The translations under genes and the position numbers were made by a program. This document shows, piece by piece, positions 26,798 to 36,041 of a DNA stretch of 53,523 nucleotides; positions within the stretch are counted from its first letter, which is position 1, and each line of letters starts with the position of its first letter. A model generated the notes under the pieces. That model was not told where the DNA came from. It saw only the letters and a list, made by a program, of their open reading frames with translations, and searched no databases. The DNA lies in the NCBI GenBank assembly GCA_001515265.1, contig LNDB01000014.1, forward strand, positions 1-53,523, in the 5' to 3' direction. Source of the DNA: Candidatus Dichloromethanomonas elyunquensis (GTDB taxonomy: Bacteria > Bacillota > Desulfitobacteriia > Desulfitobacteriales > Syntrophobotulaceae).

Positions 26798-27082
26798 ATG
26801 GAAATTGACTTATTAAAAGAAATAAGCTCAAAATTAAATATGCTTGAAGGAATTGATACGCGACTAACCAAGCTGGAAGGAATAGAGACCAAGCTTGAAG
26901 GAATGGAGATCCAATTAACCAAATTAGAGGGAATTGAAAACGAAGTTAAATCCATGAATAAAACAATTTTGAAGATGCAGAAAGATATCAAAGATATCAA
27001 TATAAATATAAATGCCGGGATATATGAAGATTTGGAGAGAATCAAAGTTAGGCTAAACAAGTTGGAGCAGCAGGCCATTTAA
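26798..27082 (+). CDS. Small coiled-coil protein of unknown function
   Basis: 94 residues from the ATG at 26798, which follows a GGGGGG ribosome site. Nearly the whole protein is a heptad coiled coil built from a repeated unit (LEGIDTRLTK, LEGIETKLEG, MEIQLTK, LEGIENEV). A second helical segment ends in LNKLEQQAI. There is no signal peptide or membrane segment. It has its own promoter, separate from the polysaccharide operon. Such proteins usually make homo-oligomers, and no partner is evident here. Confidence 0.72.
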   Translation: MEIDLLKEISSKLNMLEGIDTRLTKLEGIETKLEGMEIQLTKLEGIENEVKSMNKTILKMQKDIKDINININAGIYEDLERIKVRLNKLEQQAI

Positions 27083-27376
27083 AAACAAACGTGAAAGTGC
27101 TTTTTTGTGCAACTAGTACGATGACCTTTAAATAAATACTCAATAGTGATTCTCGGACAGGTCTGGCCGCCATAATTTCGCTATCGGCTCTTGCGCCATC
27201 CATGGCGCAAAGAACCGCGCTCCGCCTCCATGCTCCGCTGACGCTGAAATTATGGCACCCAGACCTAATCTGAAATCATTAGAGTTTGCATGAAGTTACT
27301 TTGAGCAAAGAATTAACGAAGGTTGTACTAATACGCAAAGAGAGCGCTTTTTGTATGACAGAGTCTAAAAATAATG
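27083..27376. other. 294-base intergenic region holding a large foldback element
   Basis: No gene is seen. The region is dominated by the inverted repeat at 27145-27282, listed separately. The remaining flanks are AT-rich, without a clear promoter or terminator. Confidence 0.6.
27145..27282. repeat. Foldback element of about 138 bases with nested palindrome
   Basis: The strongest arm parts are GGTCTGG (27160-27166) with CCAGACC (27259-27265) and GCCATAATTTC (27169-27179) with GAAATTATGGC (27246-27256), and the pairing extends outward with mismatches to 27145 and 27282. Inside, TTGCGCCAT (27191-27199) pairs with ATGGCGCAA (27202-27210). It is GC-richer than its flanks. It may be a miniature transposable element or a structured RNA. 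Confidence 0.7.
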
Positions 27377-29413
27377 CTACGTCATCTCCTGAAGCAGCGG
27401 ATATAGTTCCGAAGAACTGACCTCGTTGATCCAGCCCATGGCCCAGCCGCCAACGCCCCCTAAATTGTATTGTTCGACAAGACCGAACTTTGCTTCCCAG
27501 CTTTTCCGGTCGTCAAAGTAAACTGTCCACAGGGTACCGGATTCATCGACATAGTGGAACGTGGGGATCCCGACAGGGTCGGCAGGCGTTGTCTCCCTGG
27601 TGATAGCGGCGCCGTATTGCGCCGCTATCATGTTGGCCTTGGCCAAACCGAAAGATTGGGAAACCCAGCCTTTTCCTGTTTTTTCCCAGGCCCGGCCGTA
27701 GTAGGGCACGCCCATCAGGATTTTTTCGGAGGGGATCTCTGTCAGCGCGTAAGACATCACCTTTCTCACCCAATCCAGCGGGGCGACCGGTCCCGGACTA
27801 GAATCGGAATAGGAGAAATCATAGGACATGATCTGGACATAATCGGCATATCCTGCAAGGTCATGGTAGTTGTATTCGTTGTACCAGGGTTCGGCGGTGC
27901 GTGAAGTTTTGGACATCACTGAAATGACAACCAGCTTGCTCTCGGGATTCAGCCGCCCGTAGATATCCTTCATCAGACCGGTCAATCCTTGCTGGGTATT
28001 ATCCGCCAAGCTTTCCAAGTCCACAAGGATGCCATCGGCTCCCGTTTCTTGAACGAGCTTCACCGTGCTGTCCACGAACGCGGCCCGCTTGGCCGGATCG
28101 AGCAGCATACCGTTGGCGACTGCTCCTTTGGCCTGCACCATGGGAACAACCTTGGCCCCCTTGCTTTGGCCCAGGGAGACCAGATACCTGGGGGTGCTGG
28201 AATCAGGGAAGCAGCAGCCGAAACGGCCGTCTGAACCAAGATCACCGGTAAAATTAGGAACCAGAATCTGAACGGAATCGGTCAGATTTCCGGGAACATA
28301 GGACAATAACCGCTCATAACAGCTTTTATCGGCATATCCGTCCCAGAATTGCAAGGAAACCCGGGGGTTGAACTTGCCGTTGCGGATATAAAATTCAATT
28401 TTATAGTTGACCGCTCCCGACCCGCCCAAGATCAGGTAATTATTGACCGAATCCCGGTTGGCCGCAAGATAGGCGTCGGTGAGGGACCCCGGAATCTGCC
28501 CGTCGTTTTTGGGGACCAGGACGACTGGGTTGTTATTGTTGGCTGCCAGGACAGACCCGGCCAGCGCATCCGGAAAAGACATCCCGGTCGCGATCAGGGT
28601 ACTATCCAGGTTGAATGGATAACGGTTCATGATTTGTATATTGGTCTGGAAGCGGTCATCCCCGCTCAGCCTTTCCACCCGGTAACCGGCCAGTAAAAGT
28701 TGATCCTCAACGGAGGGACCGATGGCGTTGTCCCCGCCGATTAGGGTGATATCGGTAACTCTCAGCCGTTGGAGCGCGTCCAATGTCGCGGAAGGCAGGT
28801 TGTCCTTCGGAGTTAAAAGCAAGGGGATACCCTGAGCCGCGGCGTAAGAAGAGATGCTTAAGGCATCGGCAAAATTTTGGCCGGATACCAGAAAAGCCCT
28901 GATGCTGTTTTGCAAGGCCTGGGCGGAAATATTAGCCGCCGTTTCGTAGCGGTCGGTACCTTGGATTCGAACAACCTGCAGGCCTTTAGACTTCAAGGTG
29001 TTTTCCACGCCGGCAGAAATTGCGCAGGTGCCGCCGAGGATATACACCGTGTTGGCGTTTAAACGTTGGATTTCACTCCAAACATCGGAGCGAAGATCGT
29101 TGGATTCCGTCAGCAGAAGAGGGCCGCCCACCTCCGGGCTATTAGCGAGGACGGCGCCGGCTAGGGCATCGGGAAAAGCGTCCCCCCTGGCCAACACCAC
29201 ATGATAAGCTTCAACCCAGTTGTTGCTGGATATCTCTATTGCGGTCGCATAACGGGAATCCCCGGCCAGTCTTTCGGTGTTTTTAGTGGCATCATCAGCG
29301 TAAGCGGTTAAAGAGTTCATGATCCCGCTTGAATAATTAAAAACGAAAGCTATAATTGTGAAAAAAAGTATTATTTTGTACCAACGATTTTTAAAAAAAA
29401 TACAAGATTTCAT
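27377..29413 (-). CDS. CWB2 cell-wall protein with C-terminal GH18 glycosidase domain, first copy
   Basis: Surface protein of about 678 residues: hydrophobic N-terminal signal or anchor, three CWB2 repeats (about 45-330), a short link, then a glycoside hydrolase family 18 domain (about 350-678). GH18 enzymes cut beta-1,4 bonds in chitin or peptidoglycan glycans. The catalytic motif reads DGILVDLES with the acid Glu at 472 (counted from the upstream ATG at 29428). The usual first Asp of the inner DxDxE is Leu, but the last Asp and the Glu are kept. YVQIMSYD and MGVPYYGRAW are typical of spore-lysin-like GH18. GGAGAAAAG favours the start at 29413. Paralogue of 33807-35822. Confidence 0.88.
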   Translation of the reverse strand: MKSCIFFKNRWYKIILFFTIIAFVFNYSSGIMNSLTAYADDATKNTERLAGDSRYATAIEISSNNWVEAYHVVLARGDAFPDALAGAVLANSPEVGGPLLLTESNDLRSDVWSEIQRLNANTVYILGGTCAISAGVENTLKSKGLQVVRIQGTDRYETAANISAQALQNSIRAFLVSGQNFADALSISSYAAAQGIPLLLTPKDNLPSATLDALQRLRVTDITLIGGDNAIGPSVEDQLLLAGYRVERLSGDDRFQTNIQIMNRYPFNLDSTLIATGMSFPDALAGSVLAANNNNPVVLVPKNDGQIPGSLTDAYLAANRDSVNNYLILGGSGAVNYKIEFYIRNGKFNPRVSLQFWDGYADKSCYERLLSYVPGNLTDSVQILVPNFTGDLGSDGRFGCCFPDSSTPRYLVSLGQSKGAKVVPMVQAKGAVANGMLLDPAKRAAFVDSTVKLVQETGADGILVDLESLADNTQQGLTGLMKDIYGRLNPESKLVVISVMSKTSRTAEPWYNEYNYHDLAGYADYVQIMSYDFSYSDSSPGPVAPLDWVRKVMSYALTEIPSEKILMGVPYYGRAWEKTGKGWVSQSFGLAKANMIAAQYGAAITRETTPADPVGIPTFHYVDESGTLWTVYFDDRKSWEAKFGLVEQYNLGGVGGWAMGWINEVSSSELYPLLQEMT

Positions 29414-29572
29414 CCGGCTTTTCTCCATATTTTCTTTTTGTTATAAAAAAGTCAGCCTTGTTTTAAATTATAAAGGACTGACAGTAATATAAGATACAGG
29501 TAGTTTTTTCCCTAAAGAAATTGAATCAAAATGTAAGATCATGGATATTAAATAACATTGGCGTATAAAGTA

Positions 29573-29581
29573 TGATATAAT
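29573..29581 (+). promoter_or_regulatory. Extended -10 promoter of the Uma2 gene
   Basis: TGATATAAT (TG-n-TATAAT) ends 40 bases before the start codon at 29622. No convincing -35 is present, as is common with extended -10 promoters. Confidence 0.5.
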
Positions 29582-29621
29582 TAGCCAATAAGCCTTATGT
29601 TTTTTCATAGGAGTTGATCAT

Positions 29622-30212
29622 ATGCCATTTCCGGAAAATGAAGGGAAATACTCCTACACCGATTATCTTACCTGGCCGGAAGATGAAAGATGGGAGATCA
29701 TGGATGGCATAGCTTATATGCAGGCGGCGCCATCTCCGGTTCACCAGGAGATCTCCGTGGGTCTTGTTGCTCAGTTTTATCAGTATCTGCACGATAAACC
29801 GTGTAAAGTATATCCGGCCCCATTCTGTGTAAAGCTAATAAGCGGTGATGAAAAGAAAAATGAAGAGATTAAAAGGGTAGTGGAACCGGATATTTCGATC
29901 GTGTGCGGTCAATCTAAGATTGACGGCAAAGGCTGCAACGGCGCTCCCGATATGATTATTGAAATCACTTCACCTTCCTCGGCGAAAATGGATAAGTTTA
30001 TTAAATTTAATAAGTATGAAAAAGCGGGAGTTAGAGAGTATTGGATTGTTGAGCCGGACATAAAACTTGTAAGTGTGTATGTTTTACAGGATAACCACAG
30101 GTATGGCAGGCCGGAGATATTCACAGAGGATGACCAGATAAAAGTATCCATATTTCCGGATCTCGTTATTGATTTACGACCGGTTTTGGGGAAAATCTTT
30201 TTTAACGAATAA
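29622..30212 (+). CDS. Uma2-family (DUF820) putative restriction-like endonuclease
   Basis: 196-residue protein with the PD-(D/E)XK-type fold of the Uma2 family. The motifs are EPDISIVC (about residues 88-95), DMIIEITSPSS (about 110-120) and the following lysine-rich KFIKFNKYEKAGVREYWIVEP. The N-terminus YTDYLTWPEDERWEIMDG is also typical. The cellular role of this family is unsettled. It is often found in cyanobacteria and Firmicutes near mobile or defence genes. Here it opens a small accessory group with an ATPase and a toxin-antitoxin pair. Confidence 0.85.
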   Translation: MPFPENEGKYSYTDYLTWPEDERWEIMDGIAYMQAAPSPVHQEISVGLVAQFYQYLHDKPCKVYPAPFCVKLISGDEKKNEEIKRVVEPDISIVCGQSKIDGKGCNGAPDMIIEITSPSSAKMDKFIKFNKYEKAGVREYWIVEPDIKLVSVYVLQDNHRYGRPEIFTEDDQIKVSIFPDLVIDLRPVLGKIFFNE

Positions 30213-30289
30213 CCTGTTTAGAACTTGACAATCCGGTTAGACTACGACTAATATAAAATTGTAATTTATTTTGGTCGGAGTGATGCTTT

Positions 30290-31510
30290 TTGTATATAAA
30301 AAGAATGGTCGAAAAAACCATTGAAAAAACATCAGATACTTTTCGTGTTTTGCTCGTTACCGGACCCAGACAAGTTGGAAAGACAACTGTGCTTCGGCAA
30401 ATGTGTGAACCCAAGAGAACCTATGTCAGCCTTGATGATCCCATGATCCGTGAATTGGCAGTTCATGATCCGGTATTATTTTTGCAGCGTTATAAGCCGC
30501 CGCTGCTTATTGATGAAATCCAGTATGCGCCGCAGCTTCTTCCCTTTATTAAAATGAATGTGGACAACAGCGGAAAAAACGGCGAGTATTGGTTGACAGG
30601 TTCCCAAATGTTTCATTTGATGAAAAACGTAAGCGAATCCCTTGCAGGCAGAGTCGGCATCATTCCGCTGCTCGGTCTTTCTTATCATGAGATTTGTAGG
30701 GAAAAAGACAGCGGCGCCTTTATCCCTGACAAAGATGTCCTGCTCTCAAAAGCTGAAACAACAAATCCCCTAAAACTAAACGAGGCCTTCAATTTGATTT
30801 TTACAGGTTCAATGCCTGCTCTGTATGTCGATGCCAAGCCAGATAGGGAGATGTTTTTTTCTTCCTATATAGGGACATACCTTCAACGTGACGTGCGTGA
30901 TTTAACTCAGGTTGGAGACGAGTTGGCTTTTTTGCGTTTTCTGTCATCTGTAGCTGCGAGGACTGCACAGGAAGTAAACTATGCCGACTTGGCAAAGGAT
31001 ACAGGAATCAGTGCTCCTACGGCTAAACATTGGATGTCGATATTAGTCACGTCCGGCCTTGTTTATTTGATCCGGCCTTACTTTAACAACGCCTTAAAAA
31101 GGATCATTAAATCGCCGAAAATGTACTTTTTGGATACAGGTTTGTGTGCGTATCTAACGAAATGGGCTTCTCCCGAAACATTGGAGGCGGGGGCAATGTC
31201 AGGCGCTATTTTTGAAACATGGGTAGTGAGCGAGATCATCAAAAGCTACTACAATGTTGGAAAACAGCCCCCCCTTTATTTTTACCGCGACAAAGAGCAG
31301 CGGGAAATCGATCTGATCATTGAACGGGATAACAAACTGTACCCAATGGAAATAAAAAAAAGCGGAAGTCCCAATAGGGATGCTATAAGACATTTTTCCG
31401 CACTTCATAAACCAGGGGTAGAACTTGGGATGGGGGGAGTTGTCTGTCTGAGTGAAAACCTCTTGCCCCTTGATAAAGACAATTGGATGATACCGGTTGG
31501 TTTACTGTAA
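30290..31510 (+). CDS. AAA-type ATPase with DUF4143 domain
   Basis: 406-residue protein: P-loop ATPase domain with Walker A GPRQVGKTT (about residues 25-33) and Walker B LLIDEIQYAP (about 75), followed by DUF4143 (about 215-370), with FYRDKEQREIDLIIE near the end. In that last stretch Asp/Glu spacing resembles a nuclease-like core. Proteins of this kind are widespread in accessory regions and their function is not established. Start is TTG 30290 with GGAG about 11 bases before it. ATG at residue 6 is an alternative. Confidence 0.85.
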   Translation: MYIKRMVEKTIEKTSDTFRVLLVTGPRQVGKTTVLRQMCEPKRTYVSLDDPMIRELAVHDPVLFLQRYKPPLLIDEIQYAPQLLPFIKMNVDNSGKNGEYWLTGSQMFHLMKNVSESLAGRVGIIPLLGLSYHEICREKDSGAFIPDKDVLLSKAETTNPLKLNEAFNLIFTGSMPALYVDAKPDREMFFSSYIGTYLQRDVRDLTQVGDELAFLRFLSSVAARTAQEVNYADLAKDTGISAPTAKHWMSILVTSGLVYLIRPYFNNALKRIIKSPKMYFLDTGLCAYLTKWASPETLEAGAMSGAIFETWVVSEIIKSYYNVGKQPPLYFYRDKEQREIDLIIERDNKLYPMEIKKSGSPNRDAIRHFSALHKPGVELGMGGVVCLSENLLPLDKDNWMIPVGLL

Positions 31511-31573
31511 AAGGTTTCTGATGTTGCGTTACCTCCTCATGCATCATATAATGCGTATTAGGAGGTGTATGTT

Positions 31574-31774
31574 ATGCGTACAAATATTGTCCTTGATGAT
31601 GAGTTAATGGAGCAAGCCATGAAGCTGTCTGGCCTGAAAACGAAAAAGGAAGTAGTCGATCATGCGCTGTTGGAGTTTGTACAGCGCCATAAACGCCGTA
31701 ATCTTATGGAATTACAAGGTAAGATAGAGTTTTCAGATGGCTATGATTACAAAGCCATGAGAGAGGAAAATTAA
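31574..31774 (+). CDS. vapB: VapB-type antitoxin
   Basis: 66 residues from ATG 31574. The N-terminal ribbon-helix-helix region TNIVLDDELMEQAMKLSGLKT is typical of VapB antitoxins of the DUF2191 type, and the tail is the part expected to bind the toxin. An upstream GTG at 31565 overlaps the AGGAGGTG ribosome site itself, so the ATG is preferred. The product should neutralise the next gene's product and repress the operon. Confidence 0.87.
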   Translation: MRTNIVLDDELMEQAMKLSGLKTKKEVVDHALLEFVQRHKRRNLMELQGKIEFSDGYDYKAMREEN

Positions 31775-31775
31775 A

Positions 31776-32186
31776 ATGATATTGGTTGATACCTCTGTTC
31801 TTATAGACTTTCTTAGAGGCAAGACCAACGATAAGATAACATTTTTTCAGCAGATACTACTGAAAGATATTCCTTTTGGTATTTCCTGTTATACTTATCA
31901 GGAGATATTGCAAGGTGCAAAAGATAAAAAAGAGTGGGAGAAGCTTAAAAGCTATCTGTCTACTCAAACTATTTATTTCTTGTCAGAAACGGCTGACCTC
32001 TACGAAAAGGCGGCATTTATGTTTTTCAACCTGCGTCGCAAGGGAGTCACTCCGCGCAGTACCATTGATATGTTGATCGCGCTTATCGCGATTGAAAACA
32101 ATCTGGAATTACTCCACAACGACCATGACTTTGACGCAATGGCTGTCCATGTGCCAGAGTTACGTATATTGCAATTATTATTGTAA
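31776..32186 (+). CDS. vapC: VapC-type PIN-domain ribonuclease toxin
   Basis: 136-residue PIN nuclease with Asp5 in ILVDTSVLIDFL, Glu43 in YQEILQGA, and later acidic residues in STIDMLIALIA and HNDHDFDAM, the usual metal-binding set. It starts one base after the antitoxin stop codon, so the two are translationally coupled. VapC toxins cut tRNA or rRNA when the antitoxin is lost. All key residues are present, so it should be active. Confidence 0.92.
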   Translation: MILVDTSVLIDFLRGKTNDKITFFQQILLKDIPFGISCYTYQEILQGAKDKKEWEKLKSYLSTQTIYFLSETADLYEKAAFMFFNLRRKGVTPRSTIDMLIALIAIENNLELLHNDHDFDAMAVHVPELRILQLLL

Positions 32187-32188
32187 TT

Positions 32189-32215
32189 GTGACAGAAGAA
32201 CCGTCCCTCTGTCCC
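32189..32215. repeat. Degenerate REP-like palindrome, second copy
   Basis: GTGACAG...CTGTCCC with an internal ACCGT loop, matching the 25981-26007 element except for a few changes. It sits in the gap between the convergent vapC and CWB2 genes, only two bases beyond the vapC stop, and could serve as a shared terminator. Confidence 0.6.
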
Positions 32216-32218
32216 GCC

Positions 32219-33688
32219 TTAAAATGTCAGCACACTATCCGGCACCACGCCCGTTCCGCCGAACACAACCATTTTCTTGATAGCGTTCTTTTTATCCCTG
32301 ATGAAATTCAAGGTAGAGGGATCTATCGGGCTGTTGACAAGGATAAGCGGGGATTTGGTTAAAGCGGCGAGAACTGAACCGGATAAAGCGTCGGGGTAAG
32401 ACTCGCCCGTTGCCAGGTAACAAGTGCTGAAGTCCAGTTCATCGGCAAAGGTGTTGATGATATTGACATTGTTCTCATAACGGTTGGCCGCATTCAAACG
32501 CTGCGGTGAGGGCAGCAGGCTCATAATTCCATCGCTGATGACATTGGTTCCGCCTAAGATGTAGGTTTTTTTGACCGAATTCTGAAGATAGAGTTTGAGG
32601 TTATTGGATAACGTGTTATTAGGGGTAAGAAGGATAGGGATTCCGTTGAGGGCAGTAATCGGAGCCATGGATAAGACATCCGGGAAGTTGTCCCCGCCTG
32701 TAATGACGACTTGACTCGCTTGTCCGATTGTTTGGGCGATTTTCAGGGAGGTCTCGTAACGGTCGCTGCCGGCGATCCGGGAGACAGTGATCCCCATATT
32801 TTTGATTGCCTGTTCCGTATCCGCAGAAATCACGCCCAAACCGCCGATCAGGAATACGCCCTTGACATTCAAGCGTGTCAATTCCGCTTTGGTTTGGAGG
32901 TCGAGGCTATTCTTGGAAGTCAAAAGGATTGGGGCGTTATATTTTGCAGCCAGAGGCGAGCTGCATAAAGCATCGGGATAGTTTTCCCCGCTTACGACCA
33001 CTGCATAGTAGGATGTATTCCATCCGGACGCGCAAATGTCCTTGGAAGTTTCGTACCGGTTGGCACCGGCCAGACGTTCAGAAGGAATTTGTGAGGAACC
33101 GCCGGATGGCATCGATGAAGCGATAGAAGAGTTGAGGGTTATACCCGGTGAAACATTATTATCGGTATAATAATTGGAGTTGCTCATGGTCAGAAGAGAG
33201 TAGATCCCGGAATAAGAAGTCGAACGGGAAATGCGGTAATAGGCTACCGAGCTGTCGGAAGGCCAGGACAGGTAGATTTGGCTGGTCCCTGTAGCCGCAG
33301 CGGTAAGGCCTGCCGATAAGGAAGAAGAATTTGTCGTTGTATAGACAACGGATGAAAAGGAACCTAAACCCGAACTGTTATAGGCTTGTATCTTATAATA
33401 ATAGGTTGTATTGGAAGCAAGGCCGTTATCCACATATCCGGGAGACGCGGATGTTCCGGTCAGCGCGTAGGAACCGTTGTACATAGAAGACCGGTAAATG
33501 TAGTAATTTGTTGCATCACTGACGTAATTCCAGGATAAATCGATCTGGCTTGTACTGATGGCTGTCGCCGTAAGATTAGCGGGTGCGGAAGGGACAGCGG
33601 CGAGTACCGTGGCAGGAGACATACAAATTAAAATCAATAAACCAAGAATGATCGTCAATAGTCTGGAATGCAATTGTTGTATGTTCAT
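32219..33688 (-). CDS. CWB2 cell-wall protein with fibronectin type III domains
   Basis: Surface protein of 489 residues from ATG 33688, which follows AAGGAAGAGAGG. The open frame could extend to 33757, but the signal peptide starts right after 33688. Order: signal peptide ending VLAA, a clear FN3 domain (about residues 32-118, PSAPANLTATAISTSQIDLSW to the strand YYYKIQAYN), a second shorter FN3-like domain (about 125-190), then three CWB2 repeats (about 205-489). No catalytic domain is seen, so it is likely an adhesin or structural protein. It may be cotranscribed with the GH18 gene upstream. Confidence 0.85.
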   Translation of the reverse strand: MNIQQLHSRLLTIILGLLILICMSPATVLAAVPSAPANLTATAISTSQIDLSWNYVSDATNYYIYRSSMYNGSYALTGTSASPGYVDNGLASNTTYYYKIQAYNSSGLGSFSSVVYTTTNSSSLSAGLTAAATGTSQIYLSWPSDSSVAYYRISRSTSYSGIYSLLTMSNSNYYTDNNVSPGITLNSSIASSMPSGGSSQIPSERLAGANRYETSKDICASGWNTSYYAVVVSGENYPDALCSSPLAAKYNAPILLTSKNSLDLQTKAELTRLNVKGVFLIGGLGVISADTEQAIKNMGITVSRIAGSDRYETSLKIAQTIGQASQVVITGGDNFPDVLSMAPITALNGIPILLTPNNTLSNNLKLYLQNSVKKTYILGGTNVISDGIMSLLPSPQRLNAANRYENNVNIINTFADELDFSTCYLATGESYPDALSGSVLAALTKSPLILVNSPIDPSTLNFIRDKKNAIKKMVVFGGTGVVPDSVLTF

Positions 33689-33806
33689 TCCTCTCTTCCT
33701 TTCAATTAATTCGGTATTTTTAATTCGCACATCATCAAGAGCGCTCCTTTTTTCCATCCAAAACTCTTTCCTTTGAAATTATTCTAAATTTTCCTTTGTT
33801 GAGTGT

Positions 33807-35822
33807 TTACTGCATCCGTTCTTTTAACAGCGGGAAAAGTTCCGGGGCGCTGATCTCATTCACCCAACCCAGGGACCATCCCCCGATCCCGCCAAGGCTG
33901 AAGTCATCGAGAAGTCCGAGCTTGGCCCCCCAGCTCAGGCGGTCATCGAAGTAAACCGTTCTTGGAGAACCGTCCTCATCCGTATATGTAAAGGTAGGGA
34001 TACCGATTGGATCAGTGAGGGTCGTCTCCCGGGTAATCCTAGCTCCTGCTTGAGTGGCGGTTTGAGTAGCCACTGCCCAGCCAAAAGCTTTCGAGACCCA
34101 GCCGCTGCCCTGGGTTTTCCAGGCTCTCCCGTAATAAGGCAGACCCATCAGGATTTTCTCGGAAGGGATCTCCGTGACGGCATAAGCCATAACCTGCCTT
34201 ACCCAGTCCAGCGGGGCGATAGGGCCCGGCTCAGAAGTGGAGTAGTGTTTGTCGTAAGACATAATCTGGACATAATCCGTACATTTTCCCAGCTCCTTGT
34301 AGTTATATTCATCATACCAGGATTCGTTCGTAGCTGAAGTCTTGGACATGACAGAGATAAGCACGAGTTTGCCTTTGGCATGGAGGCGGGAATAGATATC
34401 CTGCATGAGACTGGTAAGACCTGTCTGGGTATTGTCATCCAGAACTTCAAAATCCACTAGAATCCCGTCCGCATTTGTTTCCTGAACCATTTTCACAGCA
34501 CTGTCGGCAAAGGTACGCCGCTTGGCGGGGTCCATCAGCATTAGGTTGGCAGTGGCCCCGTTGCCTTTCACCATGGGCACCACCCTGGCCCCTTTGCTCT
34601 GGCCGAGGGATACAAGGTACTTCGGTGTATCCGCGCTGCTGAAACTATAGGTAAAACTTCCGTCGTCCTGCAGCACACCGGCAAAGTTGGGAACAAGTAT
34701 GTCGATATAATCCGTGAAATTCCCCGGCACATAGGAGAGTTGACTCTCATAAGTATCCTTGCTGGCATAACCGTCCCAGAACTGCAGGGAAACCCTGGGA
34801 TTGACCTTTCCGGTGCGCACAATGTTTTCAACTTTGTAGTTAATGACGCTCCAGCCCCCCAGAATCATAAAATGATTAATATTGGCCCTGTTGTTATCAA
34901 GATAAGAAGCTGTCGGCGAACCCGGAATGGTGTTCTCATCATCCGGGACCAATAAGATGGGATTATTTTCTCGGGCGGCAAGAACCGACCCGGCTAAAGC
35001 ATCCGGGAAAGCGAGACCCGTAGCCACGATCAGCCGATTGCAGTCAAACTGGAGGTTATTGAGAATGGCAACATTGGTCTGGAAACGGTCGCTGCCGCTT
35101 AAACGGGTGACGCCGTATCCGGCATTCGCTAATTGATCGGCAACCGGTTTTCCGATTGCGCTTTCGCCGCCGATCAGTGTCACATCGGTGACCCCCAGTT
35201 TTTTCAGGGTATTTAAAGTTGCCTCGGGAACCTTATTGTTATCCGTCAGCAGAAGGGGAATGCCCTTGGCGGCGGCATAAGAAGAAATACTTAAAGCATC
35301 GGCATAGGATTTCCCGGAGGCCAGAAAAGCTTTGGAGCTGTTCTCCAAGGCCGTGGCGGCAATGTTGGCCGCTGTCTCATAACGGTCACTGCCTTGAATG
35401 CGATAAGTCTTAATGCCATTATCATTCAAGTTTTTTTCCACGTCGGCAGAGATGGCATTTGTTCCCCCGAGGATAAACACAGAATTCGTATGTAAACGCT
35501 GCATTTCCTGAAGAACTTCAGGACGAAGCTTGTTTGATTCCGTCAAGAGAAGCGGTCCGCCGGCAACCGGACTATTGGCGAGTACGGCTCCGGCCAGGGC
35601 ATCCGGGAAAGAGTCCCCCCTCGCCAGAACAACATTATAAGCTTCAAACCAGTTTTTGCCGGATATCTCTACAGCCGTTTCATAGCGGGAGTCCCCCGCA
35701 AAACGCTGGTATGTTTTTGTTTGGTCAGCGAAAACAGGGTTATTCAGGCTAAAAACGAAACTTCCAATTAATATGGAAGCAAGTGTCATTGTCGCTATGG
35801 ATTTTTTGAATGTTTTGAACAT
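33807..35822 (-). CDS. CWB2 cell-wall protein with C-terminal GH18 glycosidase domain, second copy
   Basis: 671-residue paralogue of the protein at 27377-29413: signal peptide (ending PVFADQ), three CWB2 repeats (about 38-325), then GH18 (about 340-671). The catalytic motif reads DGILVDFEV with Glu459 as the general acid. As in the paralogue, the first inner Asp is replaced by Leu. MGLPYYGRAW and YVQIMSYD are shared. The AAAGGGG ribosome site supports the start. An accessory island and the FN3-CWB2 gene now separate the two copies. Confidence 0.9.
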   Translation of the reverse strand: MFKTFKKSIATMTLASILIGSFVFSLNNPVFADQTKTYQRFAGDSRYETAVEISGKNWFEAYNVVLARGDSFPDALAGAVLANSPVAGGPLLLTESNKLRPEVLQEMQRLHTNSVFILGGTNAISADVEKNLNDNGIKTYRIQGSDRYETAANIAATALENSSKAFLASGKSYADALSISSYAAAKGIPLLLTDNNKVPEATLNTLKKLGVTDVTLIGGESAIGKPVADQLANAGYGVTRLSGSDRFQTNVAILNNLQFDCNRLIVATGLAFPDALAGSVLAARENNPILLVPDDENTIPGSPTASYLDNNRANINHFMILGGWSVINYKVENIVRTGKVNPRVSLQFWDGYASKDTYESQLSYVPGNFTDYIDILVPNFAGVLQDDGSFTYSFSSADTPKYLVSLGQSKGARVVPMVKGNGATANLMLMDPAKRRTFADSAVKMVQETNADGILVDFEVLDDNTQTGLTSLMQDIYSRLHAKGKLVLISVMSKTSATNESWYDEYNYKELGKCTDYVQIMSYDKHYSTSEPGPIAPLDWVRQVMAYAVTEIPSEKILMGLPYYGRAWKTQGSGWVSKAFGWAVATQTATQAGARITRETTLTDPIGIPTFTYTDEDGSPRTVYFDDRLSWGAKLGLLDDFSLGGIGGWSLGWVNEISAPELFPLLKERMQ

Positions 35823-36041
35823 CTTTTATGCCCCTTTGTAAATTTCACTGTTTTATGAACAATACTTTACGTCTCTATTTCGCCAAGGAAACTCGAAATC
35901 CTGTAGAAATCTAAGACAATTCTTATAAAAAAGGATTACAATGCTAATCTAGTCCGTTTAAAACAGGATTCCGGAGCTGAGGCATAGAATAAGGAACATT
36001 AATGAAAGCATAAAAAGATTGAACGGAAGGTAAGAAAAGAG

